Part shown: piece by piece, positions 1 to 6,327 of the stretch
How the letters are laid out: each line of letters starts with the position of its first letter
Numbering within the stretch: position 1 is the first letter of the stretch
From: a bacterium UBP6_UBA1177
Lineage (GTDB): Bacteria > UBP6 > UBA1177
Assembly (NCBI GenBank): GCA_002310995.1
Contig: DBYV01000017.1
Location: 451 to 24,795 of the forward strand
Length of the DNA: 24,345 bases
Direction: 5' to 3'
The notes under the pieces: generated by a model
What the model saw: only the letters and a program-made list of their open reading frames with translations
Databases searched by the model: none
What the model was told of the DNA's origin: nothing
Program-made: the position numbers and the translations under genes

Positions 1-342
1 CTTGTTTTCAAATGGATGCTCGAAATGGGCGGCCTGAAGGCTATGGAAGCAAGAAACGACAAGAAACAGAAGATGATCTACGGCGCGATCGACAACTCCA
101 ACGGCTTCTACAGAGGCTATGTTCAGAATCCGGAACACCGTTCATGGATGAACGTAACCTTCAACCTTCCGACTCCGGAACTTGAGGAAGAGTTCGTTAA
201 ATCGGCAAAAGCTCAGGGTATGCTCGGACTTAAAGGCTACAGGACCCTCGGCGGTATCAGAGCCAGCATCTACAACTCGACGACTCCGGAAAGTGTCGAA
301 ACACTTGTCAACTTCATGGAATCGTTCAGAAAAGCTCACTAA
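1..342 (+). CDS. serC: Phosphoserine aminotransferase, C-terminal part (5' end outside window)
   Basis: The reading frame is open from base 1, and 113 residues plus a TAA stop are visible. SerC is a PLP-dependent, cytoplasmic class-V aminotransferase. It converts 3-phosphohydroxypyruvate and glutamate to phosphoserine and 2-oxoglutarate in serine synthesis, and also acts in pyridoxal phosphate synthesis in some bacteria. The visible part shows the typical SerC tail: RSWMNVTFN around residues 43-51, then LKGYRTLGGIRASIYN near the end, and a closing VETLVNFMESF helix. The PLP lysine lies upstream and cannot be seen. Internal ATG codons such as the one at base 16 are not the start, because the frame and the homology continue to the left edge. 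No overlapping downstream gene follows; two hairpins and a U-tract close the unit. Confidence 0.93.
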   Translation, partial: LVFKWMLEMGGLKAMEARNDKKQKMIYGAIDNSNGFYRGYVQNPEHRSWMNVTFNLPTPELEEEFVKSAKAQGMLGLKGYRTLGGIRASIYNSTTPESVETLVNFMESFRKAH

Positions 343-365
343 TACCTTTAATTTTCGTTTATTGC

Positions 366-384
366 GGGCGGATTCTATCCGCCC
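366..384. terminator. Perfect GC-rich hairpin after serC
   Basis: An 8-bp perfect inverted repeat (GGGCGGAT, 3-nt loop, ATCCGCCC) sits in the 87-bp gap between the convergent serC and MFS genes. No long T run follows on either strand, so alone it is a weak terminator. It could stabilise the 3' ends of both transcripts. It lies just ahead of the better terminator at 395-421. Confidence 0.5.
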
Positions 385-394
385 CTTTGCATCA

Positions 395-421
395 GGCGCG
401 GCTTTAAGTCGCGTCTTTTTT
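395..421 (+). terminator. Rho-independent terminator of serC
   Basis: The stem GGCGCGGC / GTCGCGTC has 8 pairs including two G-U, with loop TTTAA. It is followed directly by TTTTTT. This is a classic intrinsic terminator on the + strand, 53 bases after the serC stop. Confidence 0.75.
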
Positions 422-429
422 ATTTGTGA

Positions 430-1989
430 TTATTCCGCTTCTGCGGAGAGTTTTCTCATAAAGAATTTGCCAAAACAGAAGAGCGTTACCGGCGTGAGAA
501 GCGCCATTGCGCCTATCCAGAACCATATCATCGCGTGGTCAGGAGAAGCGGGCAGGGGATGTCCGTTCTCAAACGGAGTGTAGATCTTGATGAGAAGTCC
601 CGACATCGGGCCGACAAAGAATTTTGCCGCAAACCACGGAAGGATCGAAAGGGCGATGTAGGTTCCTTCCTTTCCTTTCGGTGCGATCTCGGCGGTGAAC
701 TGCATGAGTCTCGGCGACCAGATCGATTCACCTATCGTGAAAATGAAGATAAAGAAAATAAGCGGCCAGTATTCAGCAACTGCCGTGATTCCCGACATTT
801 TTTCAGGAGAATCAACAAGTCCCAGCCATTTGATGAAGACCAGTTCGCCGAGCGGAGTATTCGTCAGACCTTCGAAAAATGAAGGCGGAATGACTGCAAT
901 GAAGCATGCGAGCGAAGAAACGATAGAGCCGATAATCATCATTTTGTAGGAGGAAGTCTTCTTCGTGATGTAGGAGACTATCGGAACCGCGAAAATGATG
1001 AGAACCGAGTTCAGAAAGCCGTAGATGTTGCCGATAGGTGCGCCTTCGCCGAGAACGCTGATGCCGTATTTCGGGAAAGTGTAGGAGAAGTGGAAGAATA
1101 CGCAGCGGACGAAAAGAGTGAGGGCAAGAATTCCGATGTAGATCCAGAAAGTCTTTTCAACAACGACATTTTTTAGCATCGTTGCGACGTCGATTGCAGA
1201 GTTTTTGACCGATTCAAGGCCGCTTCCAAGCTCTTTTTTAGGCGTTTTAACAATTTCGCCTTCATCGTTGAGCTCAATATTGCCGCGAATGAAGAACGCG
1301 ACGATCAAACTTACGATGGTAAAGCCGAAACCGATGACGAAAACCATCTGGTAAGTCGTGAAATGCATACCTAAAAACATTGTTCCGGCATTCTCGTTGA
1401 CAGCTCCTGCTGCATCGGTGACAGAGAAAAAGCCTCTGATTTTGTCAAAAAGCATCGAACCTATTGCATATCCTAAGTTCATGAGAACGTAGAAAAGGCC
1501 GAATCCCATCGCCGCGGTGTCTTTCGTCGTGTATTTTTTGATCGCGATCGAAACAAGCGGTCCGACAACGGCAAAGCCTATCGCCATCGGGATGAAACCG
1601 AGGATGAAAATAAGTACCGGATTAGTGACGAACGCCATGAAAAAGCGCGAGAAAAGGAGGAAAAATATGCTTATAAGGAGCGTTTTTCTTATGCCTATCG
1701 TGTCGACGACCGCACCGGTCAGCATGCCGATGATCGAAAGAAGTATTGACCAGACCATAATGTACGAGCCTGCGCCTAAGTCGCTGATCCCGCAGTCGGC
1801 CGTGAGCCAGAGCGTCAGGGTGAGGTTCATCGCCATGTAGGCGGTGTATTCGATTATGTTGTAGATGAAGAGAAGCCACATGTCACGCAGGCTTTTGCGC
1901 AGACCTTTCGCGTAGCTCCAGATGATGCCGCCGAAAGCAAGCACTGCTCCGACGATAAGTGAATAGGTAATAATTTCAGTTACTTGCAA
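430..1989 (-). CDS. POT-like major facilitator superfamily transporter with an extra N-terminal helix
   Basis: A polytopic membrane protein of about 519 residues. After one N-terminal hydrophobic segment there is a helix containing IIEYTAYMAMNL. An MFS motif A-like loop follows (GAVVDTIGIRKTLL), then FGLFYVLMNLGYAIG, which resembles the FYxxINIG helix of POT/PTR peptide transporters. Near the C-terminus GESIWSPRLMQF...APKGKEGTY matches the second transporter in this window, so the two are paralogues. The extra N-terminal segment suggests 13 or more membrane passes; POT proteins usually have 12 or 14. Start choice: TTG at 1989, because AGGAGG lies 5 nt upstream (complement of 1995-2000) and a promoter ends near 2033. 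An in-frame ATG at 2019 lacks a ribosome site and would sit almost on the transcription start. The substrate is unknown; peptides are only an inference from family resemblance. Confidence 0.8.
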   Translation of the reverse strand: MQVTEIITYSLIVGAVLAFGGIIWSYAKGLRKSLRDMWLLFIYNIIEYTAYMAMNLTLTLWLTADCGISDLGAGSYIMVWSILLSIIGMLTGAVVDTIGIRKTLLISIFFLLFSRFFMAFVTNPVLIFILGFIPMAIGFAVVGPLVSIAIKKYTTKDTAAMGFGLFYVLMNLGYAIGSMLFDKIRGFFSVTDAAGAVNENAGTMFLGMHFTTYQMVFVIGFGFTIVSLIVAFFIRGNIELNDEGEIVKTPKKELGSGLESVKNSAIDVATMLKNVVVEKTFWIYIGILALTLFVRCVFFHFSYTFPKYGISVLGEGAPIGNIYGFLNSVLIIFAVPIVSYITKKTSSYKMMIIGSIVSSLACFIAVIPPSFFEGLTNTPLGELVFIKWLGLVDSPEKMSGITAVAEYWPLIFFIFIFTIGESIWSPRLMQFTAEIAPKGKEGTYIALSILPWFAAKFFVGPMSGLLIKIYTPFENGHPLPASPDHAMIWFWIGAMALLTPVTLFCFGKFFMRKLSAEAE

Positions 1990-2032
1990 ATTTTCCTCCT
2001 GAGCTTGTAACACTCTCAAAAAGTAACAGAAA

Positions 2033-2060
2033 ATTATATTGAGGAGCTTTTTAAAAGCAA
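2033..2060 (-). promoter_or_regulatory. Sigma70-like promoter for the leftward MFS gene
   Basis: On the minus strand TTGCTT (2060-2055), a 16-nt spacer and a perfect TATAAT (2038-2033). Transcription would begin near 2026, giving a leader of about 37 nt to the TTG start at 1989. Confidence 0.6.
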
Positions 2061-2090
2061 GTCGGTCCTCTTGTCGATTAAGTTCGACGA

Positions 2091-2150
2091 CGCCGCCAAC
2101 ATTGTCGTAACGTCGTCACGTCGTTTCGTCGTAACGATGACAAGGCGGCG
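2091..2150. repeat. CG-octamer tandem array inside an inverted repeat
   Basis: Positions 2103-2142 are five phased 8-mers: TGTCGTAA, CGTCGTCA, CGTCGTTT, CGTCGTAA, CGATGACA. The array is flanked by an inverted repeat: CGCCGCC (2091-2097) plus TTGTC (2102-2106) pair with GACAAGGCGGCG (2139-2150), 12 bp with a 4-nt bulge. It lies between the divergent MFS and aroA promoters. A related array of the same period lies at 7223-7262. The function is not known. Confidence 0.6.
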
Positions 2151-2153
2151 AAT

Positions 2154-2180
2154 CGATAATAACGATAAGAACGATATTCT
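2154..2180 (+). repeat. Three phased 9-mers (CGATAANAA) upstream of aroA
   Basis: CGAT recurs at 2154, 2163 and 2172 in the units CGATAATAA, CGATAAGAA and CGATATTCT. The period is 9 bp and the run abuts the proposed aroA -35 box. It could be a binding-site series for a regulator, or chance in AT-rich DNA. Confidence 0.35.
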
Positions 2181-2221
2181 TGTTTTTCCCAGGCTTTTTC
2201 TTAAAATTAAAGCCGTTTTTT
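2180..2221 (+). promoter_or_regulatory. Candidate aroA promoter with a palindrome/attenuator-like hairpin
   Basis: TTGTTT (2180-2185), a 16-nt spacer and TAAAAT (2202-2207) form a plausible promoter. Overlapping it is an inverted repeat, GGCTTT (2192-2197) / AAAGCC (2209-2214), followed by GTTTTTTT (2215-2222). As DNA it could be an operator over the -10 box. As RNA from a more upstream start it could be an attenuator-like terminator. The sequence alone does not decide between these. Confidence 0.4.
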
Positions 2222-2232
2222 TGAGGTGAATC

Positions 2233-3402
2233 ATGCTGATTGAAGATTTCATTCCGGTTGATAAAAGTTCCGCGATAAGGGCTTTTCTTTTTTCGCTTCT
2301 CACAACTGAAAAAGTTGAGATTTTCTGTGGCGAAAATGATTTGCCCCGTGATGCTTTGTCGGCTTTCAAATGTTTGAAATTATTTGATAAAACCGTTGAA
2401 AATAAAAACGGAAAAATCACAGTTTTAGGAATAGCGAAAACTCCTGAAAAGCCGGTTGACTGCGGAAATTCGGCGACGATGATGCACATTCTTATGGGAA
2501 TAAGAGAGTATTTCGGCTGGAATTTCGGACTTACCGGCGATGAATCGCTGATGTCACGCGACCACGGCGATTTTGAAGAAGCGGCAAAACTTTATGACGG
2601 AGGATTTGTCGAAACTGGTCTCGCGAAAGAGAGCGCGCAGTTGAAGTCGTTTCACCTTCTTGCGATGCTTAAAAGCGGTGGGAAGCTTCATTTCAAGGCA
2701 AAAACAAGGCGCAATACCGAGGAACTTCTCCTGAAAATGGGAGTAAAACTTGTGGAAAGTGAAGCTTTAATTGAGGTTCTTCCGGCAAAAAATCTGCACG
2801 GTTACAATGTTACTTTGCAAAAAGACCCGTCATCGGCTTTTATTGCGGCGTGCGCTGCCTTGATCTGTAAAAAATCTTTTGAAATATCGAATATTTACCC
2901 TGAAAAATTGCGTATGGAACCTTTCCGTTTTCTTGCAGAATCGGGATACGATATTGAAATAAAATACGAAGAAAACAGTTGCACCGTGAGCGGAACTCCT
3001 AAAGTTTGTGAAAAAGCAGAACATATTGAAATTGATGCAGAGAAAGTCTCTGCTGTCATCGATGAAATTCCTTTTATCGCTTTCATGACGGCAAGAAACG
3101 GGCTCGATTTCTGCGTTAAAGAGGCAAAGTGGCTTCGGAATAAGGAAAGCGACCGCATTGCTGAAAGTGTGAAAAGGCTTTCGCTTCTCTTTGAAACTGC
3201 GGAATTTGCTGACGGTTTTTCAGTTTGCGGCGGCAAAAAATACTCTTTGAAAGGGGATTTTCCGCACAGTTTGGACCACCGTATGGAGATGCTTTCGTTT
3301 CTGATGGCAAAAGACTCGGGAGCCGGTTTCAAGATGAATGATTCCTATAAAATTTCATTCCCAAAATTTTACGAACTTACGGAATATCTAAAAAATGACT
3401 AA
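2233..3402 (+). CDS. aroA: 3-phosphoshikimate 1-carboxyvinyltransferase (EPSP synthase), divergent
   Basis: This enzyme joins phosphoenolpyruvate to shikimate-3-phosphate in the cytoplasmic shikimate pathway. At 389 residues it is shorter than the usual 427-450. Recognisable sites are K11-S12-x3-R16 (the shikimate/PEP lysine loop), DCGNSAT at 76-82, R109, SAQLKS at 134-139, D277 in IDEIPF, NKESDR at 303-308 and DHRMEM at 348-353. The position equal to E. coli Gly96 is Ala81, as in glyphosate-insensitive class II enzymes. The residue equal to E. coli Lys411 appears to be Ile374, with a Lys one place earlier, and the residue equal to Arg100 is His. The ATG at 2233 follows GAGGTG. The next gene, chorismate mutase, overlaps by 8 nt, which supports a role in Phe/Tyr supply. 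Identity is secure at family level; kinetics cannot be predicted. Confidence 0.88.
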   Translation: MLIEDFIPVDKSSAIRAFLFSLLTTEKVEIFCGENDLPRDALSAFKCLKLFDKTVENKNGKITVLGIAKTPEKPVDCGNSATMMHILMGIREYFGWNFGLTGDESLMSRDHGDFEEAAKLYDGGFVETGLAKESAQLKSFHLLAMLKSGGKLHFKAKTRRNTEELLLKMGVKLVESEALIEVLPAKNLHGYNVTLQKDPSSAFIAACAALICKKSFEISNIYPEKLRMEPFRFLAESGYDIEIKYEENSCTVSGTPKVCEKAEHIEIDAEKVSAVIDEIPFIAFMTARNGLDFCVKEAKWLRNKESDRIAESVKRLSLLFETAEFADGFSVCGGKKYSLKGDFPHSLDHRMEMLSFLMAKDSGAGFKMNDSYKISFPKFYELTEYLKND

Positions 3403-3643
3403 TGAAATCAAAGAATTAAGAAAAGAACTAGATTTGCTTGATGATCAAATATCTGAACTTCTTCTGAAAAGAATCGAGACCGGAAAAAAGATCGTGAAAC
3501 TAAAAAAAGAAGCCGGAATATCAAAGGACGATCCGGAGCGCGAAAAAGAGATCCTTGAGCGTATTACAGAACTTCACCCCGAAAATTCGGAACTTTTAAA
3601 AGAAATCTACAGGAGAATCTTCGATTGGGTGAAAAATCGATAA
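3395..3643 (+). CDS. aroQ: Chorismate mutase, AroQ type, monofunctional
   Basis: This 82-residue all-helical protein has the form of a stand-alone AroQ domain. It converts chorismate to prephenate, the branch point to phenylalanine and tyrosine. Residues matching the E. coli P-protein mutase site are visible: R9 in the first helix, R26, K37, D46, R49 and E50. No prephenate dehydratase, dehydrogenase or DAHP synthase domain is fused to it. It overlaps the end of aroA by 8 nt and is in turn overlapped by 19 nt by the PLD gene, so the three are probably translated from one mRNA. The enzyme probably works as a homodimer, as AroQ domains do. Confidence 0.85.
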   Translation: MTNEIKELRKELDLLDDQISELLLKRIETGKKIVKLKKEAGISKDDPEREKEILERITELHPENSELLKEIYRRIFDWVKNR

Positions 3644-4683
3644 ATAAAGGAAAATATTTAAGAAAAGTAGAATTTCTATTTATAATACTTCTCTCTTTTT
3701 CACTCTATTTTCTGCTGAAAAACGAAACTCAGCAAAAAGAGGTGGAACAGGAATTTCAAAAGTCCGTTTCCGAAGTCGCGACAGAACCGGAAAATGCTCC
3801 TGAAAAAGAAGAAAATGTTGCAGTCTATTTTGACGGCGAAGTTATAAGTATCGTAAAAAAAATGATAAACGCTGCTTCCGCAACGATAGACGCGGCGACT
3901 TACACATACTCGAAAAACGAAGTTACGGAACTTTTGGAGAAGCGTCATTCGGAAGGAGTGAAAGTTCGTCTTGCGGCAGGGAAAAACAAGGATAAAACCC
4001 GTCCGGAGCACGATTTTACCCTCGTGAAAGTGGAAAACGGCATCTACCATCCGAAATTTTTTGTCTTTGACGGGCGCGATGTCCTCATTCTTTCAGCGAA
4101 TATCTCTTCTTCGAGAGATGCAGCGAACAATGCCGTCCTTTTCCGCAATGCGCCGGTTGCTGCGGCGATACTGAAAGAGGAAATTAACGATGTTTTTGAG
4201 GGGGAAGTCGTAAAAAGATGCGTTGATGGCTGCGTTACCGAAATTGGAACGATTTTTTTCAATCCAGGAAAGGGCTGCATTAAAATTCGTGATGAGTTTC
4301 TTGCCGCAAAAAAGTCGATAAAAGGCGCAATTTATACGGTGACGCAGAAGAATCCTGTTATAACTGGACTTAAAAAGGCGGTTCGCAACGGCATAGATAC
4401 TAGACTTGTTGTCGATAACTGGCGCGGAGAAGACGGTAAAATCGTAAATAAAAAGGCTGCGAATTATCTTGAAAGCATAGGAATAAAACTTAGATACGAC
4501 GAACCTGAGAAGTCTGACGAACATCTTTTCCATCACAAATTTGCAGAAATAGATGGCGTAACGGCAGTTTTCGGCTCGATGAACTGGACATCTTCAGCGT
4601 GTTACCGCAACCGGGAAATAATTGTTATCACGAAAAACAGTTCTGTTGCAGCTTCATTTTCCGATTATTTCGACAAATTCTGA
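3625..4683 (+). CDS. Membrane-anchored phospholipase D superfamily protein (two HKD motifs)
   Basis: 352 residues. One hydrophobic segment (about 16-32) follows a basic N-terminus, then a charged linker (33-62), then two PLD half-domains. Each half has the full HxK(x4)D catalytic motif: H142-K144-D149 followed by SANIS, and H303-K305-D310 followed by GSMNW. PLD-family enzymes cleave phosphodiester bonds through a phosphohistidine. Members this size include Nuc-like nucleases and phospholipases, and cardiolipin synthases are also built from two HKD halves; the substrate is undecided. The catalytic part is probably periplasmic. Start choice: TTG at 3625, with AGGAGA at 3611-3616; no ATG start upstream is possible in this frame without a deeper overlap. 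It overlaps the chorismate mutase gene by 19 nt, an odd partner for an aromatic pathway operon. Confidence 0.82.
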   Translation: MGEKSINKGKYLRKVEFLFIILLSFSLYFLLKNETQQKEVEQEFQKSVSEVATEPENAPEKEENVAVYFDGEVISIVKKMINAASATIDAATYTYSKNEVTELLEKRHSEGVKVRLAAGKNKDKTRPEHDFTLVKVENGIYHPKFFVFDGRDVLILSANISSSRDAANNAVLFRNAPVAAAILKEEINDVFEGEVVKRCVDGCVTEIGTIFFNPGKGCIKIRDEFLAAKKSIKGAIYTVTQKNPVITGLKKAVRNGIDTRLVVDNWRGEDGKIVNKKAANYLESIGIKLRYDEPEKSDEHLFHHKFAEIDGVTAVFGSMNWTSSACYRNREIIVITKNSSVAASFSDYFDKF

Positions 4684-4744
4684 TTACATAAATGATAATT
4701 TATTCAGCTTTTGATTTTGTTATTAGAAAAAATAGTCTTTAACG

Positions 4745-5455
4745 CTATAACACTCGCATTTCTTTAAGGATTTTCATTGCAGCATCCTGTTCGGCCGCTT
4801 TTTTGTTCCTTCCGAAACCTCTTGAAGTGAAACCCATCGATGAACATTCTATAACGAAAACGAGGTCGTGTTCGGGACCCATTCTGTCGATTACCGTGTA
4901 GGTCGGGACGGGGAGGGCAAGCTCCTGAGCGATTTCCTGAAGACGGGATTTGTAGTCACGGTTGATGTGGTCAAGAAGGTCAACGATATCGGGTGAAGCA
5001 TCGATAAGCGGCGTGAATATTTCAGTGATAATGCGGAGAACAGTCATCCAGCCTGCTTCAAGAAATATTACGGCCATAAGCGATTCAAACATGTCTGAGA
5101 GGATAGAATCCTTCTCTCTGCCGTACATCTTTTCTTCGCCTTTGCCGAGTATCATCAGCTGTCCCAACTCAAGTCCTTTTGCGTTGTAAGCCAAACCCTG
5201 CTCGTCGATCAGGTTGCTCCGCGCCTTTGAAAGTTTGCCTTCCTCAGCATCGGGGAATTTAAGGTAGAGCAGACGTGAAACGGCGAGACCGACTACTTCA
5301 TCTCCTAAAAATTCAAGCCTCTGATAGTTTCTTCCTTTTTCCGCAGTTTCGGCACTCGGATGGGTAAACGCCATTTCAAGCATATCCAAATCCGCGAATT
5401 TGTAGTTGAGCTTTTTTTCAAGCTCTTCAACTTTGGTTTTATCGAGCAGTGACAT
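4745..5455 (-). CDS. rnc: Ribonuclease III
   Basis: 236 residues, the usual RNase III length. The enzyme cuts double-stranded RNA and matures rRNA precursors. The N-terminal catalytic domain holds RLEFLGDE (46-53), with E48 and D52 as metal ligands, and DMFESLMA (121-128), with D121 and E124 matching E. coli D114 and E117. The usual GAIYLD after this motif is VIFLEAG here. The C-terminal double-stranded-RNA-binding domain covers about 167-232, ending GRNKKAAEQDAAMKIL. The ATG at 5455 is preceded by AGGAGG and overlaps the end of rlmB by 17 nt, so the two are co-translated. The 61-bp gap to the convergent PLD gene is AT-rich and shows no clear terminator. Confidence 0.95.
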   Translation of the reverse strand: MSLLDKTKVEELEKKLNYKFADLDMLEMAFTHPSAETAEKGRNYQRLEFLGDEVVGLAVSRLLYLKFPDAEEGKLSKARSNLIDEQGLAYNAKGLELGQLMILGKGEEKMYGREKDSILSDMFESLMAVIFLEAGWMTVLRIITEIFTPLIDASPDIVDLLDHINRDYKSRLQEIAQELALPVPTYTVIDRMGPEHDLVFVIECSSMGFTSRGFGRNKKAAEQDAAMKILKEMRVL

Positions 5456-6185
5456 TGTCTCCTCCTAAAGCATACATGGCGATACTTGCGGCAACAGAAG
5501 CATTGAGCGAATTTATTTTGCCGAACTGCCTTATTGAAACGACAAAATCAGCACAGTTCAGAATGTACTGTCCGACCGATTTATCCTCGCCGCCGATAAC
5601 GAGAAGTATTTTTTCGGGGTTTACAGCCGCAACATCTTCGAATGAACTTTTGCCGGCTCCGTCGAGAGCAATCACCGTATATCCGTATTTTTCCTGAAGA
5701 TTTTTGACATAAACATTCGAACTTGATTCTCTCACGATGTTTAAATGCTCGCTTGCTCCTGCACTTACTTTTATGACAGACGGATAAATTTCGGGAACAC
5801 CGCGCACCGGCATAAGGATCGAATCGAAACCGAAAATCTCGGCGCTTCTGAGGATTGCTCCGACATTGTGCGGATCTTCGACATTGTCGAAAAGAAGAAT
5901 CCGTTTTTTACCGATTATTTCGTCGAGTTCTGCGTATTTGTAGACAGAAGCTCTGATTACTGCGCCCTGATTGTCGGTCGAGCCCGAAAGCTGATTGAGT
6001 CTTTCTCGAGACACCCATTCGAGTTTTATCTCTTTTTTCTCAATAAATTCAGCAAGTTTCTTGATTCTGGAATTGTTTGTAGATTTTTCGTTCAGGTAAG
6101 CCTGATAAATTTTTCTTTTACCGCCGCGGATAACTTCAAAGCATGAATTTATGCCGTAGACATATTCAACAGATGATTTAGCCAT
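5439..6185 (-). CDS. rlmB: TrmH/SpoU-family RNA 2'-O-methyltransferase, RlmB-like
   Basis: 248 residues from the ATG at 6185, which has AGGAAGG 6 nt upstream. The open frame extends to a TTG at 6245, but that lies in the promoter, so the shorter form is preferred. The N-terminal region (about 6-80), beginning VYGINSCFEVIR, is the substrate-binding domain of the RlmB group. The C-terminal SPOUT knot has motif 1 DNVEDPHNVGAILR (100-113), motif 2 LLVIGGED (194-201) and motif 3 SLNASVAASIAMY (226-238). The family uses S-adenosylmethionine to methylate a ribose in rRNA; RlmB targets G2251 of 23S rRNA. Motif 2 reads GGED where GSEG or GGEG is common. Pairing with rnc puts rRNA methylation and rRNA processing on one mRNA. 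Confidence 0.88.
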   Translation of the reverse strand: MAKSSVEYVYGINSCFEVIRGGKRKIYQAYLNEKSTNNSRIKKLAEFIEKKEIKLEWVSRERLNQLSGSTDNQGAVIRASVYKYAELDEIIGKKRILLFDNVEDPHNVGAILRSAEIFGFDSILMPVRGVPEIYPSVIKVSAGASEHLNIVRESSSNVYVKNLQEKYGYTVIALDGAGKSSFEDVAAVNPEKILLVIGGEDKSVGQYILNCADFVVSIRQFGKINSLNASVAASIAMYALGGDNVTAR

Positions 6186-6217
6186 AAAAAACCTTCCTAA
6201 AAAACTTTTTTCGGGCG

Positions 6218-6245
6218 ATTCTATCGGTAGAAATCCGATAGTCAA
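6218..6245 (-). promoter_or_regulatory. Promoter of rlmB-rnc with embedded perfect palindrome
   Basis: On the minus strand TTGACT (6245-6240), 16 nt, TAGAAT (6223-6218). A perfect inverted repeat, CTATCGG-N7-CCGATAG (6221-6241), fills the spacer and touches both boxes. Any protein bound there would block RNA polymerase, so it is a candidate operator. A leader of about 25 nt then reaches the ATG at 6185. Confidence 0.65.
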
Positions 6246-6262
6246 AAAAATATCTTTTTACC

Positions 6263-6290
6263 TTGACGAAGCGGCAATGAAAACTAAAAT
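6263..6290 (+). promoter_or_regulatory. Promoter of purC
   Basis: TTGACG (6263-6268), 16-nt spacer, TAAAAT (6285-6290). The start would be near 6297, giving a leader of about 30 nt with CAGGAGG before the ATG at 6328. The leader is too short for a purine riboswitch, and none is seen. Confidence 0.65.
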
Positions 6291-6327
6291 TGTGCAGTTT
6301 TTTTATGATGCTTTTCAGGAGGATACA

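Noticed and set aside
2103..2142. CRISPR array
   Set aside because: Repeat units are 8 bp with no spacers, far below CRISPR repeat size, and there are no cas genes.
4684..4744. Terminator between the PLD gene and rnc
   Set aside because: The gap is AT-rich but no stem longer than a few pairs with a T-run was found on either strand.
6245..6297. Longer N-termini for RlmB (TTG at 6245) and PurC (ATG at 6277)
   Set aside because: Both extensions run into clear promoter boxes, and better starts with AGGAAGG or CAGGAGG lie downstream.
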